DNA from: Syntrophus sp. (in: bacteria)
GTDB lineage: Bacteria; Desulfobacterota; Syntrophia; Syntrophales; UBA5619
DNA: 10,861 nucleotides
Reading direction: 5' to 3'
Assembly (NCBI GenBank): GCA_013824905.1
Contig: PNOO01000063.1
Coordinates: forward strand, 1 to 10,861
Position numbers and translations under genes: made by a program. A model generated the notes under the pieces. The model made no database searches. It saw only the letters and a list, made by a program, of their open reading frames with translations, and had not been told where the DNA came from. Below are positions 1 to 6,298 of the stretch, piece by piece; position 1 is the stretch's first letter, and each line of letters starts with the position of its first letter.

Positions 1-155
1 AGGTTCCTCTGGCTGAGATCCTCAAATACGCCCCCGATATCCGTTCGATGACAAGCGGCCGCGGCACGTTCACCTATGAACACTCCCATTATGAGGAGAT
101 CCCCGTTTACATTGCGGAGAAGATCATTGCCGAATCCAAGAAGGAAGAGGCCTGA
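1..155 (+). CDS. Elongation factor G-like GTPase, C-terminal end (partial)
   Basis: This is the last 50 codons of a gene that begins before the window; complete codons start at base 3 and the stop is TGA at 153-155. The translation has the EF-G domain V ending: VPLAEILKYAPDIRSMTSGR, then a GTFTYEHSHYEEIP-like strand, then a lysine- and glutamate-rich tail. The 'RSMTxGRGxF...HYEE(I/V)P' pattern is typical of EF-G, and the lysine-rich tail recalls the second EF-G type (EF-G II / FusA2) found in many deltaproteobacteria. EF-G catalyses ribosome translocation or, for some paralogues, ribosome recycling. With only domain V visible I cannot tell canonical FusA from the paralogue, and the GTPase domain cannot be inspected. 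The next gene starts 1 base after the stop, so the two are probably co-transcribed. Confidence 0.85.
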   Translation, partial: VPLAEILKYAPDIRSMTSGRGTFTYEHSHYEEIPVYIAEKIIAESKKEEA

Positions 156-156
156 G

Positions 157-648
157 ATGGGCTTTAGGGCCGTCGTCATCACGGTGAGCGACCGGGGAGC
201 CCGCGGCGAGCGCGAGGATGGAAGCGGTCCGGAAATCGCCGGAATACTTCTGGCAACAGGAATGGAGATTGTCGGTCATCAGATCATCCCCGATGAAAAA
301 GAATTGATCCGCCGGTTTCTGATCGAGTGGAGTGACGGAGGGAAGACCGACCTGATCCTGACAACGGGCGGCACCGGCGTAAGCCCAAGGGATGTCACGC
401 CGGACGCCACACGGGAGGTGATTGAAAGAGAGATTCCGGGGATGGCGGAGGCGATGCGCCATCAGAGCCTGACCGTTACTCCCCATGCGATGATCTCCCG
501 CGCCATGGCCGGCATCCGGGGCCGGACCCTGATCATCAACCTCCCGGGAAGTCCAAAAGGGGCGCGAGAAAACCTCAGCGTCATCCTCCCCGCTCTCGTT
601 CACGCCATCGAAAAGATAAAGGGTGACGAGAAGGAATGCGCGTCCTGA
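157..648 (+). CDS. mogA: Molybdopterin adenylyltransferase family protein (MogA/MoaB)
   Basis: The 163-residue product has the MoCF-biosynthesis fold motifs. They are an N-terminal strand followed by SDRGARGEREDGSGP (residues 11-25), the signature TTGGTG at 69-74 followed by the acidic SPRDVTPDAT stretch (76-85), and NLPGSPKG at 128-135. This family adenylylates molybdopterin before metal insertion (MogA) or is the related MoaB, and acts in the cytoplasm on the pathway to molybdenum or tungsten enzymes. Family length is about 160-195 residues, so the protein is complete. An in-frame ATG at 76 would add 27 arginine-rich residues overlapping the upstream gene. I reject it because ATG 157 has a good ribosome site (AGGAAGAGG, 142-150) and starts exactly at the family's first beta strand. 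MogA versus MoaB cannot be settled by eye. Confidence 0.88.
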   Translation: MGFRAVVITVSDRGARGEREDGSGPEIAGILLATGMEIVGHQIIPDEKELIRRFLIEWSDGGKTDLILTTGGTGVSPRDVTPDATREVIEREIPGMAEAMRHQSLTVTPHAMISRAMAGIRGRTLIINLPGSPKGARENLSVILPALVHAIEKIKGDEKECAS

Positions 649-675
649 GGCCCACTGGTATTTAGGAAAAACGCG

Positions 676-1512
676 ATGAGCAGTGATAAAATAATCCTTT
701 CGGTAGCGACGACCGGCAGTTGGCCCTCTAAGGCGCAACACCCCGCTTTGCCCATCACGCCTGAGGAAATTGCCCGGGCGGCAGTGGAGAGCTGGCGCGA
801 AGGGGCGGCTATCGTCCACGTTCATGTCCGGGATGCTGAGGGAAAGATGTCTTGCGATCTGGCGCGATTCCGGCAGGTCAAGGAGCTGATCCGCGCCCAG
901 AGTTGCGATATTCTCATCAATTTCAGCACCAGCGGCGGGGCCGGCCGTGTGGGTGAAGAGGAGCGCTTCAACAGCCTGGCTGTCGGGCCTGACCTGGGAT
1001 CACTGGACGCCGGCTCCATGAACTTCAATGAGCGCGTCTTTCTGAATCCACCGGATTTTCTGGAGGAGTTGGCCAGACGCATGCTGGCAGCCGACGTCAA
1101 ACCGGAGCTCGAAATCTTCGACAGTGGTATGATAGGCAATGCCTTAGCGCTTGTAGAGAAAGGGCTGATCCAGACACCTCTCTGGTGGCAGTTCGTTCTC
1201 GGTGTCAGGGGAGGAGCGCCGGCGACAGCACGGTCCCTGCTACACCTGGTAGACAGCCTGCCCCCAAGCTCCCTGTGGTCGGTATGCGCTGTAGGATGGC
1301 GCCAGTTGCCCATGAACATGCTGGCCATAGCCATGGGCGGCCACGCCCGGACCGGCCTGGAAGATAACCTTTACTACAGTCGGGGCAAACTGGCCCAAAG
1401 CAACGCTCAATTGGTGGCCCGTCTGACTCGAATTGCCCGCGAGTCCGGCAGAGAACCGGCCACCCCTGCGGAGGCCAGGGCGATGCTCGGGTTAACGAAC
1501 ACGGGGTGCTGA
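676..1512 (+). CDS. Beta-keto acid cleavage enzyme (BKACE / Kce family, DUF849)
   Basis: The 278-residue protein is full length for the BKACE family, whose founding member is 3-keto-5-aminohexanoate cleavage enzyme of lysine fermentation. Family members are metal-dependent TIM barrels that condense a beta-keto acid with acetyl-CoA and split it into acetoacetyl-CoA plus a new acyl-CoA. Visible signatures are the N-terminal LPITPEEIA (25-33), the zinc-binding pair HVHVRD (His48 and His50), INFSTSGGAG (81-90), and GGHARTGLEDN (221-231), which supplies Glu229 as third metal ligand plus Arg225 and Asp230. These match His46, His48, Glu230, Arg226 and Asp231 of Kce as I recall its numbering. Where Kce has Glu14, which I recall as contacting the substrate amine, this protein reads TGSWPSK with Trp16. 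The substrate may therefore lack that amine. A ribosome site (AGGAAAA, 664-670) precedes ATG 676. A broken 3-hydroxyacyl-CoA dehydrogenase gene follows immediately. Confidence 0.88.
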   Translation: MSSDKIILSVATTGSWPSKAQHPALPITPEEIARAAVESWREGAAIVHVHVRDAEGKMSCDLARFRQVKELIRAQSCDILINFSTSGGAGRVGEEERFNSLAVGPDLGSLDAGSMNFNERVFLNPPDFLEELARRMLAADVKPELEIFDSGMIGNALALVEKGLIQTPLWWQFVLGVRGGAPATARSLLHLVDSLPPSSLWSVCAVGWRQLPMNMLAIAMGGHARTGLEDNLYYSRGKLAQSNAQLVARLTRIARESGREPATPAEARAMLGLTNTGC

Positions 1513-1521
1513 TCAATCTCC

Positions 1522-1829
1522 ATGATGGCAATTCGTAATATCACCATCGTCGGGCCGGGAGCCATGGGCCATTCGCTGGCCCAGGTCTTTGCCCAGGAAG
1601 GATACAGCGTCTGACTCGGGAAATCCTCAGTAATGCGTTGTATGAACCGCCACCCCTGCAAACCCGCTCAAAGACCGTTGACCAACTGGTCTCCCTGGGA
1701 TAGCTCGGGGTAAAAACTGGCGGCGGATATTATGAATATAGGAACCGTTCCACCGAAGAGATCGTGAAGGAACGAGATGTGAAGTTGATCAAGCCCAGAG
1801 AGTTCCTCAAGAAGATCGGAGAGCTGTAA
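1522..1829 (+). pseudogene. 3-hydroxyacyl-CoA dehydrogenase remnant (middle deleted, frameshifted, nonsense)
   Basis: ATG 1522 (or 1525) opens a clear NAD-binding Rossmann start, MMAIRNITIVGPGAMGHSLA then QVFAQEGYSV, with GxGxMG, which ends at TGA 1612-1614. In another frame (codon phase of 1635) the sequence resumes as EILSNALYEPPPLQTRSKTV, runs into an in-frame TAG at 1701-1703, then continues LGVKTGGGYYEYRNRS and a charged tail to TAA 1827-1829. 'LGxKTGxGxYxY' is the hallmark near the C-terminus of the 3HCDH C-terminal domain. Only about 95 codons of a usual 280-320 remain, so roughly 200 codons of the middle are missing, including the rest of the NAD domain and the catalytic His. The family reduces acetoacetyl-CoA or oxidises 3-hydroxyacids (L-carnitine dehydrogenase is a relative), which fits the adjacent BKACE gene. 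Three separate lesions argue against sequencing error alone. Confidence 0.82.
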
Positions 1830-1918
1830 AAGAGGGATTTCATGGCGATCATCGACGGGATTTTTTCCAAAACAGAGAAATGAAAGAGTACGAGCCGGGA
1901 TAGAAAGGATGTGAGACA

Positions 1919-3046
1919 TTGGGGCAAGAATGGAGATTGATGCAGGGTAATCAGGCGATGTCGGAAGGCGCCATTTATGCCGGGGCAAAATTCTTTGCCG
2001 GTTATCCGATCACACCGTCTTCGGAAATTGCGGAAGAATGTTCCAAGGTCATGCTGAAGATCGGCGGCGTCTATATGCAGATGGAAGACGAAATAGCCAG
2101 TATTGCGGCGGTGATCGGGGCGTCTCTGGCCGGGGCCAAGGCGTTCACCGCGACGAGCGGCCCCGGTTTTTCGCTCATGCAGGAGAATCTTGGACTCGCG
2201 GTTATGGGGGAAGTTCCCTGCGTAGTGATCGACGTTCAGCGGCGCGGGCCCAGCACCGGCCTTTCGACAAAACCGGCCCAGGGCGATATTATGCAGCTCA
2301 GATGGGGTCGGCACGGAGACCAGTCGGTGATCGCCCTCTGCCCCGCGACGGTGAGCGAGTGTTTCTTCATGACTGTCAAGGCTTTTAATTTTGCCGAAAA
2401 ATTTCGCGTCCCTGTCATCATGGCGCCCGACGAGATTATCGGCCATATGCGCGAGAATTTTTCTCTCCCCACGCCGGGTGAGGTGGAGGTGATCGACCGG
2501 AAAAAACCCTCCGGATCCCCGGAAAATTACCTGCCCTTTGCAGCCGATAAGGATGGTGTAGCGCCTCTGGCGTCATACGGGAGCGACTACGTATTCCACG
2601 TGTCGAGTTCTATGCACGGTCCGGACGGATGCAGCAACAACGATCCTGCCAATGCCGCCTGGCGGGTGGCTCAACTGCATCGCAAGATCGAGATGCACCG
2701 GGACGAGATCGTGATCACCAAAACCTTCTCTGCGGAGGATGCGGAGATCCTGCTGATCGCCTTCGGGGCGACCACGCGCTCCAGTCGTGCCGCAGCGTTG
2801 GAACTCCGAAAGCGGGGGGTCAGGGCCGGTGTTTTGCAGTTGATCACCCTGTGGCCCTTTGCCGATAAGGAAGTGGCATCCCTGGGCGGCCGGGCAAAGA
2901 CGGTTATCGTACCGGAGATGAATTATGGCGGTCAGATGGCCGGCGAAGTTCAGAAGGTCCTGGGAGGCGGGGCCGATATCCGAAGGGTCAACAGTTATAA
3001 TGGAGAAATCATTACACCACAGGACATTCTGAAAGCGATCCGTTGA
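1919..3046 (+). CDS. korA: 2-oxoacid:ferredoxin oxidoreductase, alpha subunit (KorA type)
   Basis: The 375-residue protein is the pyrimidine-binding plus transketolase-C-like subunit of a 2-oxoacid:ferredoxin oxidoreductase, which interconverts a 2-oxoacid + CoA with an acyl-CoA + CO2 and reduced ferredoxin. Motifs are GYPITPSSEIAE (28-39), QMEDEIASIAA (54-64), ATSGPGFSLMQENLGLA (78-94) and PSTGLSTKPAQGD (111-123). All are typical of the 2-oxoglutarate-type (KorA) subgroup, although substrate choice cannot be proven by eye. I use the TTG start at 1919 because the resulting N-terminus (…LMQGNQAMSEGAIYAG) matches the family's usual beginning and AAGGAT lies at 1905-1910. The next in-frame ATG (1940) would cut into the first strand. 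korB, korC and a FAD/ferredoxin partner follow. The stop codon lies inside the left arm of an inverted-repeat element. Confidence 0.92.
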   Translation: MGQEWRLMQGNQAMSEGAIYAGAKFFAGYPITPSSEIAEECSKVMLKIGGVYMQMEDEIASIAAVIGASLAGAKAFTATSGPGFSLMQENLGLAVMGEVPCVVIDVQRRGPSTGLSTKPAQGDIMQLRWGRHGDQSVIALCPATVSECFFMTVKAFNFAEKFRVPVIMAPDEIIGHMRENFSLPTPGEVEVIDRKKPSGSPENYLPFAADKDGVAPLASYGSDYVFHVSSSMHGPDGCSNNDPANAAWRVAQLHRKIEMHRDEIVITKTFSAEDAEILLIAFGATTRSSRAAALELRKRGVRAGVLQLITLWPFADKEVASLGGRAKTVIVPEMNYGGQMAGEVQKVLGGGADIRRVNSYNGEIITPQDILKAIR

Positions 3047-3190
3047 GTGACGACGGCTTCATAAAAAGTCCAGATGCCCGCTACGGTTCATCCCTGCCTC
3101 TGACAGGCTCAGGGAATCCCTGTGTCCGTCATGGCGAGACGATCGAACCGGTCGCGCCTTGCCTCCGACCCGTTACGAAGCCGTCACTCA
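3044..3190 (+). repeat. MITE-like element with imperfect terminal inverted repeats
   Basis: A 147-bp non-coding segment is bounded by TGAGTGACGACGGCTTC (3044-3060) and GAAGCCGTCACTCA (3177-3190). The reverse complement of the right end is TGAGTGACGGCTTC, identical to the left arm except for a 3-base insertion. Similarity continues weakly inward: ATAAAAAGTC on the left against GTAACGGGTC on the right-end complement, 6 of 10. Inside is a smaller hairpin (CCCTG 3092-3096 with CAGGG 3110-3114, plus an inner CCT/AGG). The '…CGGCTTCGTAAAAAGTC…' style resembles dispersed intergenic repeats I associate with deltaproteobacterial genomes, which is recollection rather than a search. It contains no ORF. 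It begins at the korA stop codon and separates korA from korB in an otherwise tight operon. It could also act as a transcript-processing or attenuating structure. Confidence 0.6.
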
Positions 3191-3196
3191 TCGTTG

Positions 3197-3225
3197 TTGC
3201 CCATTCGTTTTTATGAGGCTATCCT
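3197..3225 (+). promoter_or_regulatory. Possible sigma70-type promoter ahead of korB
   Basis: TTGCCC (3197-3202), a 17-base spacer and TATCCT (3220-3225) give a 4/6 plus 4/6 match to the consensus hexamers with ideal spacing. The site lies just outside the right arm of the inverted-repeat element and 30 bases before the korB start. It would let korB onward be transcribed independently of korA if the repeat interrupts the operon. The match is weak and similar hexamers occur by chance. Confidence 0.25.
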
Positions 3226-3242
3226 TAAAATAAATGCATGCT

Positions 3243-3249
3243 AGGGGGG
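3243..3249 (+). promoter_or_regulatory. Ribosome binding site that decides the korB start
   Basis: AGGGGGG lies 5 bases before GTG 3255. No comparable site precedes the in-frame ATG at 3234, so translation most likely begins at GTG 3255 and not at the longer reading. Confidence 0.6.
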
Positions 3250-3254
3250 CAGTC

Positions 3255-4073
3255 GTGTCACACGCAACAGGCACAAAATATCTCAAGGACGGCGTTTTAC
3301 CGCATATGTGGTGTTCCGGATGCGGAATCGGTGTCATGCTGGGGGCTATGCTGCGGGCCTTCGAGGAACTGAACTACAAAAACACCGATACCGTTGTGGT
3401 GACGGGGATCGGCTGTACGGGGAAAGCCGATGACTATCTGAAGACCAATGCCCTGCACACGACGCATGGCCGGGCTTTGCCCTATGCCACGGGAATAAAG
3501 GCCTTCAATCCGAAATTGCATGTGGTCGTCCTCATGGGTGACGGAGATAGCGTCACCATCGGCGGGAATCATTTCATTCATGCGGCCCGCCGGAACATCG
3601 ATCTGACGGCTATTGTCATCAACAATTTCAATTACGGCATGACGGGAGGGCAAGTTTCGGGAACGACGCCGGGAGGTTGCTACACCAGCACGACATCCTG
3701 GGGAAACCCGGAACGTGATTTCGATATCTGTGCCCTGGCGGAAGTCGCCGGCGCGAATTATGTCGCCAGGGAGACTCCCTACCACGGGTGGGAACTGAAG
3801 GAACTCATCAAGGAAGCCTTGGGAAAAAAAGGTTTTTCGCTTGTCGAGGTTTTCAGCCCCTGTCCTACCCATTTCGGCAAAAACAACGATATGAAACAGA
3901 CACGGGAAATGCTCGACTGGCTCAGGGACAGAGGAATACCGGCGGATCGGTATGGAAAATTAAGCAATGATGAGAAAAGGGCTCACTTCGCCACCGGCAA
4001 GCTGGTGGACCGGAATGACCCGGACTTCAACACCCGTTATGAAGACACCAGGCTGAAGGCCGCCAGAGGCTGA
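3255..4073 (+). CDS. korB: 2-oxoacid:ferredoxin oxidoreductase, beta subunit (KorB type)
   Basis: This is the thiamine-diphosphate and [4Fe-4S] subunit that carries out the decarboxylation chemistry. From GTG 3255 it is 272 residues, the normal size for KorB. The cluster ligands expected for the family are present: CSGCG (Cys20, Cys23), GIGCTGK (Cys54) and SPCPTHFG (Cys203). The TPP/Mg signature is GDGDS (95-99) through NNFNYGMTGGQ (123-133). HTTHGRALPYATGIK (68-82) is the usual beta-subunit stretch. An upstream in-frame ATG at 3234 would add seven residues, but the purine-rich ribosome site sits between it and GTG 3255, so I chose the GTG. korC begins 18 bases after the stop. The 208-base gap back to korA is unusual for subunits of one complex and is filled by an inverted-repeat element. 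Confidence 0.93.
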   Translation: MSHATGTKYLKDGVLPHMWCSGCGIGVMLGAMLRAFEELNYKNTDTVVVTGIGCTGKADDYLKTNALHTTHGRALPYATGIKAFNPKLHVVVLMGDGDSVTIGGNHFIHAARRNIDLTAIVINNFNYGMTGGQVSGTTPGGCYTSTTSWGNPERDFDICALAEVAGANYVARETPYHGWELKELIKEALGKKGFSLVEVFSPCPTHFGKNNDMKQTREMLDWLRDRGIPADRYGKLSNDEKRAHFATGKLVDRNDPDFNTRYEDTRLKAARG

Positions 4074-4091
4074 AGGGAGCAGAAATTCAAG

Positions 4092-4643
4092 ATGAAGGAA
4101 AATCAGAAACGATATGAGGTCATCCTGGCCGGATCGGGCGGTCAGGGGCTGGTGCTTTCCGGCATCATGCTGGGCGAGGCGGCGATTCTGGAAGGAAAGG
4201 TTGTGGTCCAGACTCAGTCTTACGGTATTGCCAGCCGCGGTGGATTATCCCTCGCCGAAGTGATCATCGATCAGGAGGAAATCATCTATCAGCAGGTACA
4301 GGAACCGGATATCATCCTCACTCTGACCGAGGAAGCCCTGGAAAAATATATTCCCTATGCAGAACAGCAAGTGGTTATTTTTTATGATACGACTCTGGCG
4401 AAGGCCAGAACGGGAGCCTGCCTGACCGGTTATCCCTTTACGAGAATTGCCAGCGATCTGGGGAATTTGGGTTCCGTCAACATCCTTTCCCTGGGTGCAA
4501 TGATTGCCAAGATACCGATGGTAAAGAAAGAAAGCCTGGTCCGGGTGATACAGAAAAGGTTCAAAGGAAAGGCTTTGGAGATGAATCTACAGGCGCTGGA
4601 AACGGGTACGGATCTCATCAGGAAAGGAGAACAAACGTGGTAG
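4092..4643 (+). CDS. korC: 2-oxoacid:ferredoxin oxidoreductase, gamma subunit (KorC type)
   Basis: The 183-residue protein is a stand-alone gamma domain of the 2-oxoacid:ferredoxin oxidoreductase family, normal length for KorC (about 180). It begins with the family motif AGSGGQGLVLSG (13-24, GSGGQG at 14-19), followed by VVVQTQSYGIASRGGLSLAEV (38-58). Most homologues have SYGxEARGG here, so the acidic residue is replaced in this protein. GNLGSVNILSLGAMIA (residues 124-139) is the usual C-terminal helix region. The gamma domain closes over the CoA side of the complex. A purine-rich AAGGGAGCAG precedes the ATG. Its last two codons and stop overlap the next gene by 7 bases, which implies translational coupling. 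No small four-cysteine delta/ferredoxin gene is present, and the next gene may fill that role. Confidence 0.9.
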   Translation: MKENQKRYEVILAGSGGQGLVLSGIMLGEAAILEGKVVVQTQSYGIASRGGLSLAEVIIDQEEIIYQQVQEPDIILTLTEEALEKYIPYAEQQVVIFYDTTLAKARTGACLTGYPFTRIASDLGNLGSVNILSLGAMIAKIPMVKKESLVRVIQKRFKGKALEMNLQALETGTDLIRKGEQTW

Positions 4644-6253
4644 CCACCCTCGGAGGGAGAAAATCCACAGCCCCCTGTCAGGAGGCTTGCCCGGCGGGTA
4701 TCGATGTCCCCCGGTACATCAGGCATGTCAGAAACGGGCAATTTTCAGAGGCGCTGGCCGTCATCCTGGAGAGGATACCGTTTCCCTCCGTGTGCGGCTA
4801 TGCCTGTGTCCATCCCTGTGAATCGAAATGCTCAAGACTTCAGTTTGATGAAGCGGTTGCCATTCGAATGCTCAAGAGAGCGGCCGCTGAGAAGGGGGGA
4901 AAGAGTCCGGTACGGATTGCCAAACGGCCGTCTACCGGAAAAAGGGTGGCCGTCATCGGTTCCGGCCCCTGCGGGCTTACCGCGGCTTACTACCTCAATG
5001 GTCAAGGACATGCTGTGACCCTATTTGAAGCGCTTGCCCTGCCGGGAGGGATGTTGCGATACGGGATACCGGAGTATCGCCTACCCGAGGAGATTTTGGA
5101 TCGGGAGATCTTCCAAATCCTTGCCAGTGGCATAGAAATTTTCACAAGGATGCCAATCTCATCGGCAGCCGCCCTGCGGGAGAAGGGTTTCGACGCAGTC
5201 CTCGTGGCGACAGGCGCATGGAAACCGGCCAAAATGGGGATCCCGGGTGAGGATTCGCAAAAGGTCATTGAAGGCCTCTTTTTTTTAAGGCAAGTCAATG
5301 AAGGGAAGGCGCCGGAAATCGGTCGAAAGGTGATCATCGTGGGGGGGGGCAACACGGCGATCGACGCTTCGCGAACTTCGATACGCCTCGGTGCAAAGGT
5401 TGTACAGCTCTACCGCCGGACCCGTGCGGAAATACCGGCCGCCAGCGAAGAGATTATCGAGGCCATCGAAGAGGGAGTGGATCTTCAGTATCTGACAGCG
5501 CCGGTGAAGATCGGAAATGGTCAAGTGACCTGTATCCGGATGCGGTTGGGAGAACCGGAGGCAAACGGCAGACGGGCGCCGGTTCCGGTTGTGGGCAGTG
5601 AATTTGTCCTGCAGTTCGATACGCTGATCATGGCGATCGGTCAATCGGCGGACGCCGCTTCGGTCCATATCGAGGGGGAGAAGAACGGGACAGTCCGCGT
5701 GGATCTGGATAATCTGGCCACACCGCAGAAAGGAATCTTTGCCGCTGGGGATGCGGTCAATGGACCCTCGACAATCATCCAGGCCATCGCCCAGGGAAGA
5801 CTGGCCTGCACCTCGATCGATCGCTTCTTAGGAGGATCGGGAAATATACCGGAGTCGCTGTCGGGAGAATCGGACACGGCGCCGCCTGAAACCGCACCGC
5901 GAGGCGCAGCGAAGCAGGCTGTCAGGACAATTGGTCTGAAGAGGCGATGCACCACATTTGATCCAGTGGAGCGGACCTACGGGGGAAAAGCCGCAATCGC
6001 GGAAGCCACACGTTGCCTCTCCTGTGATCTCCGCAGCTTTGACGTCATCATCAACGGTCTCATCTGCAAGGATTGTGGTTACTGCCAAGAAGTGTGCAGC
6101 CTCACCATCTTCGAACAGTCTGCTGATTTTAATCCAAGCGGCTATAAACCGGCCGTCGCGGTCCATACGGATCAATGCACCGGTTGCCTGCGTTGTCTCT
6201 ATATCTGCCCGGATTTTGCCATAACGATCCAGGAGAAAAAAGCCGGAGCATAG
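4637..6253 (+). CDS. GltD/BzdV-like NAD(P)-FAD oxidoreductase with C-terminal 2[4Fe-4S] ferredoxin domain
   Basis: The 538-residue protein has three parts. The N-terminal iron-sulfur domain has Cys14, Cys18 (CQEACPAGIDVP) and Cys53, 57, 61, 65 (CGYACVHPCESKC). The flavin/pyridine-nucleotide core of the glutamate synthase small subunit type has the FAD motif GSGPCG (108-113), LPGGMLRYGIPEYRLP (135-150), the NAD(P) motif GGGNTAID (236-243), YRRTRAEIPA (259-268, arginines that often favour NADPH) and FAAGDAVNGPS near residue 375. The C-terminal ferredoxin domain has CxxCxxCxxxC at Cys477, 480, 483, 487 and Cys514, 517, 520, 524, preceded by RCLSC (Cys460, 463). It resembles BzdV, which couples 2-oxoglutarate:ferredoxin oxidoreductase to NADPH in anaerobic benzoate degraders. 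The GTG start at 4637 overlaps korC and follows AAAGGAGA (4623-4630). It probably links the Kor complex to NAD(P)(H), and free ferredoxin:NAD(P) oxidoreductase is the alternative. Confidence 0.87.
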   Translation: MVATLGGRKSTAPCQEACPAGIDVPRYIRHVRNGQFSEALAVILERIPFPSVCGYACVHPCESKCSRLQFDEAVAIRMLKRAAAEKGGKSPVRIAKRPSTGKRVAVIGSGPCGLTAAYYLNGQGHAVTLFEALALPGGMLRYGIPEYRLPEEILDREIFQILASGIEIFTRMPISSAAALREKGFDAVLVATGAWKPAKMGIPGEDSQKVIEGLFFLRQVNEGKAPEIGRKVIIVGGGNTAIDASRTSIRLGAKVVQLYRRTRAEIPAASEEIIEAIEEGVDLQYLTAPVKIGNGQVTCIRMRLGEPEANGRRAPVPVVGSEFVLQFDTLIMAIGQSADAASVHIEGEKNGTVRVDLDNLATPQKGIFAAGDAVNGPSTIIQAIAQGRLACTSIDRFLGGSGNIPESLSGESDTAPPETAPRGAAKQAVRTIGLKRRCTTFDPVERTYGGKAAIAEATRCLSCDLRSFDVIINGLICKDCGYCQEVCSLTIFEQSADFNPSGYKPAVAVHTDQCTGCLRCLYICPDFAITIQEKKAGA

Positions 6254-6288
6254 GCCTTCAGTGGACAAAGCGACCATCAGGGTATGAC

Positions 6289-6295
6289 GGGGGGG
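6289..6295 (+). promoter_or_regulatory. G-run ribosome site ahead of the dehydratase-like gene
   Basis: Seven consecutive G bases lie between two in-frame ATG codons (6284 and 6299). They can serve as a ribosome site only for the downstream ATG, so they favour 6299 over 6284. A G-run of this kind could vary in length, which would alter spacing and not frame. Confidence 0.45.
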
Positions 6296-6298
6296 AAT

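Noticed and set aside
76..156. N-terminal extension of the mogA-like protein from ATG 76
   Set aside because: The 27 extra residues are an out-of-frame reading of the EF-G C-terminus and are very Arg/Pro-rich. A good ribosome site supports ATG 157.
124..825. - strand open frame of 233 codons opposite the mogA-like and BKACE genes
   Set aside because: It has no family motif and spans two confidently identified + strand genes and their intergenic gap. It is a shadow frame.
1612..1614. TGA in the dehydrogenase remnant as a selenocysteine codon
   Set aside because: The frame changes at this point and the domain's middle is absent, so recoding would not restore a protein. A later TAG also interrupts the C-terminal part.
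1842..1883. Thirteen-codon frame (MAIIDGIFSKTEK) after the pseudogene, preceded by AGAGGG
   Set aside because: It is too short to support. It may be the remnant of a deleted gene's start or chance.
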